Part shown: piece by piece, positions 1 to 11,589 of the stretch | Numbering within the stretch: position 1 is the stretch's first letter | Layout: each line of letters begins with the position of its first letter | Assembly (NCBI GenBank): GCA_032209605.1 | Contig: JASFXZ010000044.1 | Span: forward strand, 1,922,001-1,986,000 | Reading direction: 5' to 3' | Length of the DNA: 64,000 nucleotides | Source of the DNA: Mactromeris polynyma | Taxonomy: Eukaryota; Mollusca; Bivalvia; Venerida; Mactridae | Program-made: the position numbers and the translations under genes | Notes under the pieces: model-generated | Seen by the model: the letters and a program-made list of their open reading frames with translations, nothing else | The model's database searches: none | Told to the model about the DNA's origin: nothing

Positions 1-29
1 TACATTGTTTAACTTACATTATAACCTGT

Positions 30-125
30 CCAGAGCGGCCCTACCATGTGCAACAATCTCCCCAGAGCGGCCCTCCCATAAGCAACAACCTCTCCAGAGC
101 GGCCCTCCCATGAGCAACAACCTCT
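30..125. repeat. 32-bp tandem repeat, three copies
   Basis: Three adjoining copies of a 32-base unit beginning CCAGAGCGGCCCT and ending CAACAACCTCT, at about 30, 62 and 94, differing by a few bases. A similar GCAACAACCTCTT string occurs near 47255. The stretch 126-434 shows no coding signal. Confidence 0.75.
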
Positions 126-434
126 CTTCAACAACATTGTCAAATTTTCCGTAGCCAACATTTACCACTAATTAATCCACTCAAGAACAACAGCCCGTCC
201 AAAAGAGTTTTAAATTCATCTCCTTGCTTTCGAATAAGTCTGCAATTATTTGTTAATGTCTATATGATACGGGTACTTCACAACTGGCGAGTTTTATTAA
301 TTCCGACATCGAAAGAAATGATGGATTCTATTCAGGAACGGAGTGTAACACATTCAACATAATTGGTTATTATTTTTACCGGTATTGAAACTAACACAAA
401 TGTTACTATATGTTTTTGTCTCTATTAGTCTCAG

Positions 435-2971
435 TCCAGCACTTCTGAAGAGGTATGTCTAACTATGATGTGTAAGGACGATGCCAATTGCACTGAGTAT
501 GCCGCAGCTAGGGGAACAAGTTGTGGCCAGCCATCGGAAAACAAGGTACGTTTATCTTGTGAAACAATTTACTTTCTCATACGTACGATGTAATGAAGAT
601 TTAAGTTACGTAAACAGCCAGGATCATGTGAGAAGTATAAGGGTGGAGGAATCCAGCCAGACACCTGAGTAGGACTAATGACCTTCTGTGAGACAGCTTG
701 GTACACAATCAACATGATGGCTTCCTCTATACGTATGATGTACGAAGTATCCAAACTATCAAATATAAGTTGTTTTACCATTCATGAAATCTTATTACTG
801 TACATGGGTACAAATTAAAAATATCTCAAAGTATTGTTAGACAGACTTGTTTGTTTCAGTCGAGTTCCGCAAAACTAATGTACATCACATTACTATAGAT
901 ATCGGATAAACTCCTGACCTTTTCCACATCTCGGCATATAAGCTCTAAAAAGCATTAGTTTTAAAACTGTTTGAATATTAAATCCATTTAATATGGCATT
1001 TCTGTTTTCAGTGGTGTATTGACGGAGCTTGTGTGCAAAGAACCGTCGTAGGTAAGTTAACAAATCCCGAAATATCAATCGAAGTGTCGCCAGTATTCTA
1101 TTAATGGACCACGGACACGGCTTTCTTCCATATTTTAACTCAATAATCAGACCACTTTAAAACTAAGTAATACTTTATATATAATGTTTACCGTTACTTC
1201 CACTAATCATTATAGTATTAAACGACCATTTTTGGCGTTCAGGCATGTGTAAACGCCGATCAGAACGCACACATTGAATAAAGCCCGCGAAATCAGATGA
1301 CTAAGATTAAATTGAATGCTAGCTAAATAACGTTATAATTGCTTGTTGTCGTGCAATCTAAAAAAATGCCAACTAACACATTTCACGTGCTGCCGCTAGC
1401 AATAGCTTCGTTATTGAACGGACGGATTCTGAATTAACAAAGTAGGACTAGGAGTAGGAGGAACAAAATGGAAAATTCTAGAATTCTGGACCACTCTTGA
1501 TTAAATCGTCTGTCATGTGAGTCTTTTTTTTCATAAATAACGATGTAACTAACAGTACCTCGATCTAAACTTGTTTCTAAAATAGGTGGTGAATTAGTAA
1601 ATAAATACACCATATGTGTATTGCTTGAGAAAATATTGTACCCAACTTGTTTATATTGTTTACCTCAGATTTAGGTCGAAAGTAGTTCCGTCAATACAAT
1701 TTGGACGTTCATACTTGTGTAAACGCCTCCGATTAGCCAATCATAATGCAGAACTAAGTTACGCCATCAATACAATAAAATTTGGACGTTCATGCATGTG
1801 TCAACGCCTCCGATTAGCCAATCAGAATGCAGGGATTTGTTGAATTTGGAATTATTGTTGTGTATTTTTGGCATATCCTCTGAACAATATTCTGTCTATA
1901 CTTCCTCTTTTGAACATCCTTTTGTCGCAACAACATGCGCAAAATATACGTCAATTCTTTAAAAACGCAACCAACACGAAGGAAATATATATTTCATTTC
2001 TCATAATTTTCGGAACTTGAATGAATAATGAATTAAGAATAATTGGTATTTAAGTCCAATTGCATTTTTAACATGAATAAACATAATTACAATGAAGTAG
2101 CTGTAAAACTGTAAAATATTTAGACAGTCGGAACAAACTGACGCCAAATTAAAATAATGGCGTCAAGAATATTTTACCATAAAATTTCAAAATAGTTTGT
2201 ATCACGTTTAATTATGTATTGCAGTCACAACAACAACTAAAGCGCCTACAACTACAACAACAACTCAAGCGCCTACAACAACAACAACTCAAGCGCCTAC
2301 AACAACCACAACAACTAAAGCGCCTACAACAACAACAACAACTCAAGCGCCTACAACAACAACAACAAAAGCGCCTACAACAACCACAACAACAAAAGCG
2401 CCTACAACTACAACAACAACTCAAGCGCCTACAACAACAACAACTCAAGCGCCTACAACAACCACAACAACTAAAGCGCCTACAACAACAACAACTCAAG
2501 CGCCTACAACAACAACAACTCAAGCGCCTACAACAACCACAACAACTAAAGCGCCTACAACAACTACAACAACTCAAGCGCCTACAACAACCACAACAAC
2601 TAAAGCGCCTACAACAACAACAACAACAACTCAAGCGCCTACAACAACAACAACAGCAAAAGCGCCTACAACAACCACAACAACTAAAGCGCCTACAACA
2701 ACAACAACAACTCAAGCGCCTACAACAACTACCACAACCCAATCATCCACAACAACAACAACCACCCAAGCACCCATAACAGCAACAGCAACTCAAGCGG
2801 GAACAGCAACAACAATGACTGAAGTGCCTACAGCAGCAACTAATGATGAGTGTATTGATATGGAAGACTGTCTAGGTGTTTCGGACGTCATGTTTAATAA
2901 TTACGATGAACCCCCTAGCATTTGGTGCACGGATCCGTACTGGGCCGAGACTTGCTGTGTGTTCTGCAAAG
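435..2971 (+). CDS. M12B metalloproteinase gene A, 3' part: Cys-rich exons, Thr-rich tract and ShKT-like module (partial)
   Basis: Three exons are visible: 435-545, 1012-1051 and 2225-2971. All borders are AG/GT and phases agree (0, then 1, then 1). Exon 435-545 (429 is an alternative, in-frame start) and the 40-bp exon 1012-1051 read across the splice as the cysteine-rich segment found after the catalytic domain of ADAM/ADAMTS-type M12B proteases, with landmarks CLTMMC, GTSCG and WCIDGACV. The last exon codes about 200 residues of Thr runs broken by KAP or QAP, which looks like an O-glycosylated linker. A compact six-Cys module resembling a ShKT domain follows (CIDMEDC ... WCTDPYWAETCCVFC); its last three cysteines are spaced C-C-x2-C rather than the usual C-x3-C-x2-C. 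The protein is presumably secreted. The 5' part, with the protease domain, lies left of the window. The true 3' end is unclear: the 2971 donor (AAAG|GTATTA) needs a phase-1 acceptor that I could not fix, and read-through gives a stop at 3145. The family call is inference from motifs. Confidence 0.78.
595..730 (-). mobile_element. SINE fragment (bivalve tRNA-SINE, body only)
   Basis: AACAGCCAGGATCATGTG, then TGGAGGAATCCAGCCAGACACC, ACCTTCTGTGAGACAGCTTGG and GATGGCTTCCTC, match in order the body of the same SINE family seen at 10890 and 41915 (reverse orientation) and at 40125 (forward). The tRNA-like head is missing. The copy sits in the intron between the first two visible exons of gene A. 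Confidence 0.55.
1228..1838. repeat. Diverged direct repeat, about 75-bp units
   Basis: Two clear adjoining copies (about 1690-1765 and 1766-1838) share TTTGGACGTTCATRCTTGTG, AAACGCCTCCGATTAGCC and AATCAKAATGCAG. A weaker third copy is at about 1230-1280 (GGCGTTCAGGCATGTGTAAACGCC). It lies in the intron before the Thr-rich exon and has no coding signal. Confidence 0.6.
2225..2815 (+). repeat. ACA-rich coding tandem repeat (Thr-rich, mucin-like)
   Basis: Imperfect tandem repeat of ACAACAACAACTCAAGCGCCT-type units, about 21-30 bases each. In the frame shared with the downstream Cys module it reads TTTTQAPTT or TTTTTKAPTT. The two other open frames here (Gln/Leu-rich on +, Cys/Arg-rich on -) are by-products of a repeat whose unit lengths are multiples of three. 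Unit number is likely variable between individuals. Confidence 0.85.
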
Positions 2972-3231
2972 GTATTAATATACATGTTCACGTTGTTTAT
3001 TATGTTGTAAAAAGTATGTTACTTGCCGTACGACCGCCTTCGAACACATTATTAGTTGAGATAGTACAATTTGTTCAGAAATATTACGAAATGTGTAAAA
3101 AAGTACGATGTTTTGTCTTCTGTGATAGCTTTATGGTAGTTTTTTAACCACCTGAATTGCATTTCATTTCACCGAAGTTCTTTCGTCTTGATTGATAACG
3201 ACTGTGTTTCTTAACTGCATTGGAAGGCAAT

Positions 3232-3425
3232 GTGGTCGAGGGGTAGAGCGACTGACTCCTGATCTGAAGGTCGTGAGTTCAAACCCCGCGTTGAGCGGGA
3301 ATTGATCACAAACTTAACACTCCCTATATTTTGCTGAAGTATTGGTTGGTAGCCAGGAAGCATTTATCGAGAGTGATTAGTATAAGTTCTAAGAACTTGG
3401 ATTTAAAATTGAAGATGTGGAAGTT
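3232..3425 (+). mobile_element. tRNA-derived SINE (family 1)
   Basis: tRNA-like head with an A-box-like GGTCGAGGGGTAGAGCG and a B-box-like GGTCGTGAGTTCAAACCCC. The body ends in GAGTGATTAGTATAAGTTCT, shared with the copies at 10556 and 41401. It has no intact cloverleaf and is not a functional tRNA. Confidence 0.75.
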
Positions 3426-3534
3426 ATCGGAAAATAATCTGATTTCAGATATCAAAATGAATGCAGGATATTATGTAATCTCATTTAGAAATTCTGATAA
3501 ATCGGAGTGAGTCTATAATTATAGCGTACATGTT

Positions 3535-3890
3535 ATTTTCTGCCTAGTGTCGGCCTATTTTTGCCAGCTATCGAGACTTGTCCTGTGATCTTTTCAATCC
3601 ATTAATGTCCCCTCTTCACTGTTTGTCCTCTTTGATTCTCCTAGTTATTCGTTATGGTCTGCCAGACCATTCTTTGCGCCTCTGTTCCCTTACGTATGTA
3701 CCCTTTAACCTCCTCAAGTGCCTTATGTATAATTGATTTTTGTTGTTTTTCCGGAGGTCTGTGTGGGGAGGTAATGTCTTATGTATGTGGCGTTCACTGT
3801 AGCAACTTATCTCTCTCTTTTATGAACACTGGATTAGGCGAAAACTTAAAAGAAACAATCCGTGCTTTCATACGAGAAATTCTACATGGA
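3535..3890 (+). repeat. Interspersed repeat directly upstream of the LINE (possible LINE 5' end)
   Basis: Related copies occur at about 35650-35860 (+) and 52270-52490 (-). Shared landmarks include TACCCTTTAACCTCCTCA, GGAGGTCTGTGTG and GGTCTGCCAGACCATTC. Its position just before the endonuclease reading frame suggests the LINE's 5' untranslated region, but the solo copies elsewhere would also fit an independent element. Confidence 0.6.
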
Positions 3891-4029
3891 CAATGATGTG
3901 TATACAGCAAACAAACTTCCACCTGCACCCGTACCGACAATACAACCACGTAACCGTAATAGGAACCAGGCTACCAACGACCAACGGAGAAATCAGTCAT
4001 ATACAACACAGACATAAGAGAGTAGCACA

Positions 4030-6790
4030 GTAAAGCAGCTCAAATTTCTTCTTTGGAATGTGAATGTGATATATAACAAACTGTCGGACAACGACTTTAT
4101 TGAATTCATAAATAACTATGACGTATTGTTATTGTCTGAAACATGGAACTCTAATATTTTAAAAGATTGATATTAATAACTATGATTGTTTTTTCTTGCC
4201 CAAGACCTAAAAATAACAAGAAAGTGAAACGTCACAGTGGGGGCGTGATTGTGTATTTTAAAACTATTTATTCGGGTTATATTGAATTGGTTGAAATTAA
4301 TGAAAAAGGTATTATTTGGTTCAAGTTGAAGAAGTCCTATCTAGGTACTGAAAATGATTTATATTTCTGTTGTTGTTATATACCACCAGAAGACTCAAAC
4401 ATATATAAAAACATTCGGTCATCATTATTTGAATTCGATTTTCACGAATTATTACATAACGATATAATTAAATATAGTAATATCGGAGACGTATTGATGG
4501 CAGTTTTTTTCAACCCACGAGTTGGTCAGTCAATGGACGTTGTTGAAAATATAAATTTAAACCGATATATTGACCTACCTATTGATGACTCTCCGTGTGC
4601 AGTCCTGCACGGTCTTCATATGATATCCGAATGAATAGTTTTGGAAAGAAACTGATAACATTATGCAAACAAACGTGCCTATGCATTGTAAATGGTCGCA
4701 TAGAGCCATGATAATACACTTGTTATAAGTTAAATACATGTACCAGTAACTTTGCCGCTAGTGTAGTCCATCATGTTATTACTAGCAACAAATTGTTTTC
4801 TTTATTTCATACTATGAATGTCTTAGATATTACTGAATTTTCGGATCATTGTCCAATTAAATTTTGTTTATCTCTAGAAAATATGAAACCTATAAACGAT
4901 AGCGAATCCTCACACTGTGATAAAATTGTGTGGGAAGATTCCGACACGGATAAACTTTATAATATAATAAACACAAATAAACAGTTATTTGATGACGACA
5001 GTAATGACTTAATGACATGTAAATCTGATGTTGATACGTGTATTAATAGTATGTCTGACCGTATTTTTAATATATATTTCGAACTACACGGGAAACATTA
5101 TAAACCTAACACGCAAATTACGAAAACGCCTTCGACACAGTGATACATGAAGCTCTATGGATAAAACTACTTGAATTATGATTGAGCTGTAAGATGACCA
5201 TCATGATTAAATTCATATACCACAATGTGAAAGCTTGTGTTAAAGATTCATATAATATGTCATTCTCTATTTTTTTGATGTGTCTCTTGAGTTAAAACAG
5301 GGAGAACCGTTATCTCCCTTACTATTTATCTTGTTTATAAATGATATTGACACAATAATTGATCGCAACAACCTTACTGATGATGATATTAACTTATTGT
5401 CAACATACATGATGTTATTTGCTGATGATATTGTTCTTTTACCACAGATCCCAATAGTCTACAAAATCAACTAAATAATGTACACCAATACTCACGTAAG
5501 TGGGGATTAAAGATTAACATAAATAAAACAAAACATTGTATTTTTGAAAGCAAAAAGAGTAATAATTTGTTTAGATGGTTTATTAACCAAGAAGTAATTG
5601 AAGTTGTAGATCGTTTCTATTATCTTGGAATTAAATTTTACTACACTGGTAACTTACTATATGCGGCTAAAGCATTACAAGAACAAGCTCTTAAAGCATA
5701 TACTCATCTCTTATATGTATTCAGTAGGGTTAATCTAGATATCAAAACTCAATTGTCGTTATTTTATTCACTAGTTGTACCTATACTTCTTTACAGTTGT
5801 GATATATGGGGAGCTTTCTCTTATAGGGAAATCGATAAACTCCATATCAAATTTTGAAAACGCATATTAGCAGTCCGTACCCAAACCTACAACGCTGCAG
5901 TGTTAGGAGAACTTGGTATATACCCCCTGTCAGTGATATGTAAAGAAAGAGCACTCAAATATTGGCTAAACATACTAAATAATCAGGATTTTGTAATATT
6001 TCAATTATAATGAACAATGCTTAATCAATGCAAGGACAAATAGCTGGGTTCTTAACTCTTTAGGTTATGGAAATATTTTTCACATGTATAATATGAATGT
6101 AAATTTCTTCAGTATGCTTAAACAAAGACTTCAGGATCAGTATGTACAAATATGGAGTGATACACTCAATAACCAGTCCAAAATGTTTTATTACAGGAAC
6201 TTTAAAACAGATTATACATTTGAAAAGTACCTAGACATTATTAAAAATGAAAACATTAGTAAAGAACTAACGCGTTTTAGATTAGGATCACATAGCTTAG
6301 AAATCGTAAATGGAATATACAATGGAATTTTTTGAAAAAATCGTACATGTTAACTTTGTTCTCATAATACAATGTAATAGAAACTGAATATCATTTTTTC
6401 ATGTGCTGTCAAACATTTAATGAACTCCAGTAAAAATAGCACAGTTATTATCAACTCTGCTAAATTAGTTGTTAATACAATGAAACTGAGACAAGACAAA
6501 CTTACATAAATTGCTCCATAGTAACATTTCCTGTTCATAAATATCTTCTCCTGTTCACGTATAGTTATATATATTTACTAGTGTGTAACGTTAAGACACT
6601 AAAATATTAGTCCATTGCTGCTTATATTTAATATTTAATCGTATACACATATATATTTGCTCTGTTCTGTGTTTGCTTATATTACATGTTTGATATTGTA
6701 TTTGTAACATGTATATTTACTGTCTTGACCATCTCATATTTATGTTTATTTGTGAATGGTCAAAGGTGCAGATTGTACCAATAAACTTAT
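4030..6790 (+). mobile_element. Degenerate APE-type non-LTR retrotransposon (LINE)
   Basis: The endonuclease begins at about 4040 (FLLWNVNVIYNKL), continues with SETW at about 4135 and CCYIPPE near 4370, and reaches the catalytic SDHCPI block at about 4840. Reverse-transcriptase blocks follow: AFDTVIHEALW (about 5122), GEPLSPLLF (about 5300), the FADD catalytic box (about 5420), WGLKIN (about 5500) and YYLGIKF (about 5618). A conserved carboxy-terminal segment with GELGIYPL (about 5905) and RFRLGSHSLEI (about 6275) comes last. Much of the sequence between the endonuclease and RT palm motif A is missing, and there are several stops and frame changes, so it is dead. An AATAAA at about 6780 may mark the 3' end. 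The clade was not resolved. Confidence 0.85.
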
Positions 6791-7080
6791 AGTATAGTGG
6801 TATTAAGCATATATGTACATCAAAAACCGTTTTTCATTCGTTGGTTATTTCAGAAAGTTTCACATTCATTTGCATATGCCTAGAGCAAATTGTATTCCGG
6901 AAGAAAGTTGGGAGTTGGATTTATCGTTTCTTAATATGTTCTTGCAAAATATGTCCAATTCAGCGACATAAAAACGTTTTAGTAGCCAAAGATGTCATTA
7001 CTTAGAAAATACGTAAAAGTTTTCCTTACGTAAACGAATACCATTTTTGCCTGGCATATCTCCACAATATTCTTTGCAAA

Positions 7081-9745
7081 AAGTTATTCCATGAATATGG
7101 AAAGAGAATGTGTAAGAACAAGGCATAAAGTTAGAATAGAAAACTGTGATATGGAAATTGAGAAAGAATATTGTGGAGACATGCAAGGCAAAATGGTACA
7201 AATAAAACTGATAAGCAGAATCAGTATGATAATGATATGAACAGACATACAGTTATTGACACACAGAACCATCAATATGAAATTGCAGTAGCAATGAATA
7301 AGATACAGACACAAATGTCAAGTAGAGAAAATTAATTGCAAAATAAAGTGTCACACTTAGAACTCTCTTTGAACAGTGTTACACAAGAACTAAAACATGC
7401 ATTACAAACTATACAAAACAAAAACAACATAAATGATGTTTCACATTTACCATCAAGAAGAAGTCATAAACATAACTACATACATCACAGTATAGACTAT
7501 AACTCTGATAGCAGTACTGACAGAGAAATTGAAATGAGTCAGTCACATTCAAATGCGCACTTAAAGAGTAGTTGCAGAACAAAGAATAACCCCAAATTAC
7601 CTGCATTTACTGGTAATGAAACATGGACAGTTTGGTTTAACAGATTTGAGAATGTTGGTAGGAGATAAAATTGGTCCAATGATGAGAAATTAGATGAATT
7701 ACTGCCTGGATTACAAGGTGTAGCTGGCGACTTTGTATACGGTCATTGTCTCAGCAGGTCAGATCAAATTATAGATCATTATGTAAGGAACTTGTCGAAT
7801 CATCCAAAACATTCTGGATGAAATTTACTAACAGAAATCAAATGCAGGGTGAAACAGTTGAAGAATATGCAGCAGACCTTAAAAGGCTGTATGATAAAGC
7901 CCATGCTAATAGAGATAATAAGACTAGACAAGAGGATCTTTTAAGACGATTTCTGGATGGAATGATTGGTGAAAAGGCTAAGTTTCATGTAGAATGTGTC
8001 AAAGAACCAAAATATATCGATGAAGCTGTGTATGCTATCGTAAGCTTTCAAGAAACAAGACAAAGAAACAGCAAAAGTACTACATATCAAAATGATATTA
8101 TACTCACAGAACAGATCAGTGACGGTCATGATATATTTAGCTGTTCTGATAATGATACAATCAAGGTTAGAGCAGTGCCAGGCAAAAATAAGCACACAAT
8201 TATTAGACAAGACAATAGTACTATCACTCATCATAATACAAATGCTTTAGATAAAGTATTAGAAATTGTATGCAAAAATATACTTGACCACTTACGTTGT
8301 ACACTGAGTCAAGCAAAGATAGAACTTATAGTGAAAAGTTATAATTGGCAAATTTATTGATAGAGTACAAAGATGTATTCTCTAAAGATGATACTGATCT
8401 AGGTAGAACAAAACTAGCAGAACACATAATCGATACAGGTGATGCGAAACCACTCAAACAACCGTTCCGTCGAGTACCGTTAGCATATGCAGATGAAGGA
8501 AAGAAAGCAATTGATAAAATGCTCAATCAAGGCATAATAAGGACATCATATAGCCCATGGGCTAGTCCATTATTATTAACAAAGAAAAAATATGGTAGTT
8601 TTAGACCTTGTATTGATTATAGACGCGTTAATAAAATTACCAAATGTGGTGCGTTTTCCAAAAGTTGATGAATGTATTGATGCAGTGGAAGGCGATACAT
8701 CAGTTAGTTCTCTTGATCTTTTATCCGGGTATCATCAAGTTCCCGTAAATAAGCGAGACATCCCAAAAACGGCATTTTGTACGAATTATGGTTTGTTTTA
8801 ATTTTTAGTCACACCATTTGGAATGAAAAATAGTGGGGCAACGTTTCAAAGAGCTATTGAATTAGCGCTTCAATGTCTACAATGGTACATATGTATATAT
8901 TGATGATATAGTCGTTTTCGCTAAATCATTTAGTAAACATATAGAGCGATTAAAAACGGTATTTGCTCGTCTAAGAGATGCAAATCTCAAGCTAAAGGCA
9001 AAGAAGTGTGATCTTTTAAAATCAGAAGTTACATTTCTTGGACATAGAGTTAGTGCTAAAGGCATACGCCCTGACCCAAATAGCATTGCAAAAGTACTAG
9101 GATGGCAAAGACCGAACAACGCAACATAAATTAGACAATTTCTTGGTCTATGCTCATATTATAGAAAATATGTACGACAATTCAGTTCAATAGCAAAGCC
9201 CTTAAATGACCTCACGAAAAATGATATTTCATTAATTTGGAATAATGATTGCCAAATAGCATTTAATAGACGCAAATGAGCTCTTACAAGTCCAGATATC
9301 ATGGCACGTCCGAATTGTAAAGACATATCCGTGTTAGATGTTGATGCATGCGATTTCGGTATAGAAGTCGTTTTAAATCAGATACAAGACGGTAAAGAAA
9401 AAGCCATCGCATACGGGAGTAGGTTGTTAAACAAAGCAGAGCAGAATTATTGCGTTACTGAACGTGAATTGCTAGCTATAGGATATTTTACGAAATAGTT
9501 TAGACATTATCTATTGGGTAGAGAATTCCGTGTAGGTTCAGATCAATTAGCATTAAAGTACATGTTTAGTTTTAAATTACCAAAAGGCAGAATTGCTAGA
9601 TGGTTGGACATATTATCTGAGTATACATGTAATTTCACAATCGAAAATTGGAAAGGTACCAAACATGGGAACAGTGATAGTATGTCGCGCTGTCCAAACC
9701 CAACAGAGTGTATGTGCAGTGATGTAGATACAGAAATAGCATTAA
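7081..9745 (+). mobile_element. Decayed Ty3/Gypsy LTR retrotransposon, gag to RNase H
   Basis: A gag-like region spans about 7081-8060 (a KLPAFTG start block, then ETVEEYAADLKRLYDKA). No zinc knuckle or protease is seen. Pol resumes at about 8345 with the RT amino end (FSKDDTDLG), SPWASPLLLTKK, SLDLLSGYHQVPV, the YIDD catalytic box at 8896-8907 and FLGHRVSAKGI, followed by RNase H (LDVDACDFGIEVVLNQ, then ERELLAI). There are stops or frameshifts near 7666, 8660, 8800, 8886, 9127, 9277 and 9498. No integrase and no recognisable LTRs remain. Reading frame is lost where the composite repeat at 9751 begins. Described as a decayed copy only. Confidence 0.9.
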
Positions 9746-10555
9746 CATTAACTGTAAAACTTGTATATAAGGATAACACTTTGGGCATTGAAAAGAATTT
9801 CTTTATATCAGCTTTTCGCTATATCCATAATGATTTGAATGCTGTATGAGCATTTAGGGATTCTAAATGTGTTTCTTATATGAAAGTGTTCTTTATATCA
9901 GTGTTATTTGTAAGCAACGTTTGCTGTTATCGTTTTATCGAACTTAATGCTCATGATCTGATGGTATACATCTGAATATGGTGACCAGTCTCATACCTGA
10001 AGCATATGATTGGTTGTTTCTGAATATATAATTAAAATTGTCAAATGACAAGGTATTTATAGACTGGTCTTCAAACTCCGTTTGATAACATTGCACTTTG
10101 ACACAGAATCGTGATAAACGTAATCTACGAAATCGTGAAATTCTAGACATCATTATTTATCCTATCAAGATTTTGTAATATTGAAAGATTAATAAATGTC
10201 ATCACTGGTCCGTATTATGTTGACATATACTCAGTACATTTAAAAACGCACATTTTTATACCTGTGATATGTCTTTTAAATGTCATTTTAGTGCGTTTTG
10301 ATTTTGGTTTGATGAAAATACCCGTTGGTTGAAAGAAAAAATAGCATGCATCATCGTGTATGATGTAATATCATATTAAGTTCTTATTTTGCATCCCTAG
10401 GTAAGTTCATGAAATTTGAGAAATCTTACATTTTGCGTTTTTAAATATACGGAGTATAATTATATGTTGTCAAGCATGTATCAGATCAGCTCAGATTAAA
10501 AACACCCAGCTCTGAACAATATTTGAATAAAGCTCACGTTAATCTGGTAGGGTTA

Positions 10556-10755
10556 GGGAAGCCAGTCGGGTGAAGGGGTAGAGCACTTGACCTTTGACCG
10601 GAAGGTCGCGAGCTCGGAGCCCTTCAAGGCGAGGTCGAACCACAAACTTCACAGTCCCAATATCAGTCGCTTGTACTGATTAATTACCCAGACAACTGTC
10701 ATTGAGAGTAATTAGTATAAGTTGTAAACTGGTTGCGCAATCGATTTAAAATAAG
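10556..10755 (+). mobile_element. tRNA-derived SINE (family 1)
   Basis: Head GTCGGGTGAAGGGGTAGAGC with GGTCGCGAGCTCGGAGCCC as a B-box-like block; body ends in GAGAGTAATTAGTATAAGTT. It lies inside the composite repeat. Confidence 0.75.
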
Positions 10756-10889
10756 TAAGTATTAACGTAAGCTGGGTACATTTGCCCCCTTTTACATATT
10801 GAATTTCGCTGGTAATTTGTCTTGAAATGACTTTTATATATGCATATGGATATATTGTATGCACAGCAAGGTGGTCTTTTTTATTTGTT

Positions 10890-11095
10890 GTGTTGGTTTA
10901 TGGAGGTTTAAGTCACAAACAGTAAGGGTCATGTAGAGACTTTTCCAGTGATTAGGATGAAGGTAGACCCTGGTGGACACCTTGGTAGAACCTTCGACCG
11001 TCCCATAGCCCGGGTATGATTCAAACCGACAGCAAGTGATTTGAAAGCAGCGACCAATACCACAAGACAGCCTATTGTTCTAACCAAATATGTGA
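10890..11095 (-). mobile_element. tRNA-derived SINE (family 3), reverse orientation
   Basis: AAGTCACAAACAGTAAGGGTCATG, GACCCTGGTGGACACCTTGG and GATTCAAACCGACAGCAAGTG appear in the order expected of an inverted copy of the abundant bivalve SINE. The tRNA-like head is at the right end. Confidence 0.65.
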
Positions 11096-11408
11096 ATGTT
11101 GTTAAATTATATTGTCGAAATCAGACATGGTCGGTGCTTGGCTGGGGTACAAATTGGTCAAAACATAAAATACAAAAACATCAATTACGAAACACTTAAC
11201 AAAACGATAAAGATATGACAGCACTTCACCGCGAACTTTTTGAACACCCCTCGTAGATATCAACTCTCTAAAAACTCAACAACTGTTTTATAACAAAAAG
11301 TAATAATTCAATCCAGCATCATGCATTTTAGCCAACACTAACATGGCACCCAATATTCTTCGCCACTCCCTTTCTGGACGACCGTCGTTCTTTCGAGCGA
11401 TAATCATA

Positions 11409-11585
11409 CAGTGAAACCTCATTTAAGGCCAACTCAATAATATGACCAAGTCTTAATTATGAACACTCTTTTCAAATTAATTTTCACTATTTTGCTGTTT
11501 AATCAACCTCAATATTAAGACCATCTCAATAAAAATACCAGTTTTCAAGGGTCCCAAGTGTGGTCGCATTATAGAGGTTTTACTG
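11409..11585. mobile_element. 177-bp MITE flanked by TA (copy 1)
   Basis: Begins CAGTGAAACCTC and ends GAGGTTTTACTG, each flanked by TA. The copy at 62956-63132 has the same length and ends, and both share the internal blocks CAACCTCAATAT/TTGT and TTTTCACTATTTTGCTGTTT / TTTTCGCTGTTTAGCTCTTT. It is non-autonomous, probably mobilised by a TA-targeting transposase. Confidence 0.7.
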
Positions 11586-11589
11586 TACA

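Larger units (their letters stand above)
9751..11215 (+). repeat. Composite interspersed repeat, copy 1 (carries two SINEs)
   Basis: Similar to 40695-42310 from ACTGTAAAACTTGTATATAA to the shared AACGAAACACTTAACAA end. Both copies contain, in the same order, about 800 bp of unique-looking DNA, a family-1 SINE and a reverse-orientation second SINE, so the whole unit was copied after the SINEs inserted. No coding sequence was recognised. Confidence 0.75.

Noticed and set aside
2212..2742. Cys/Arg-rich 176-codon frame on the reverse strand and Gln/Leu-rich 186-codon frame on the forward strand
   Set aside because: Both are shadows of the ACA-rich repeat; only the Thr frame joins neighbouring exons in phase and continues into the Cys-rich module.
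4167..5857. Short host genes encoded by separate open frames
   Set aside because: They are consecutive pieces of one degenerate LINE (endonuclease, reverse transcriptase and carboxy-terminal motifs in order).
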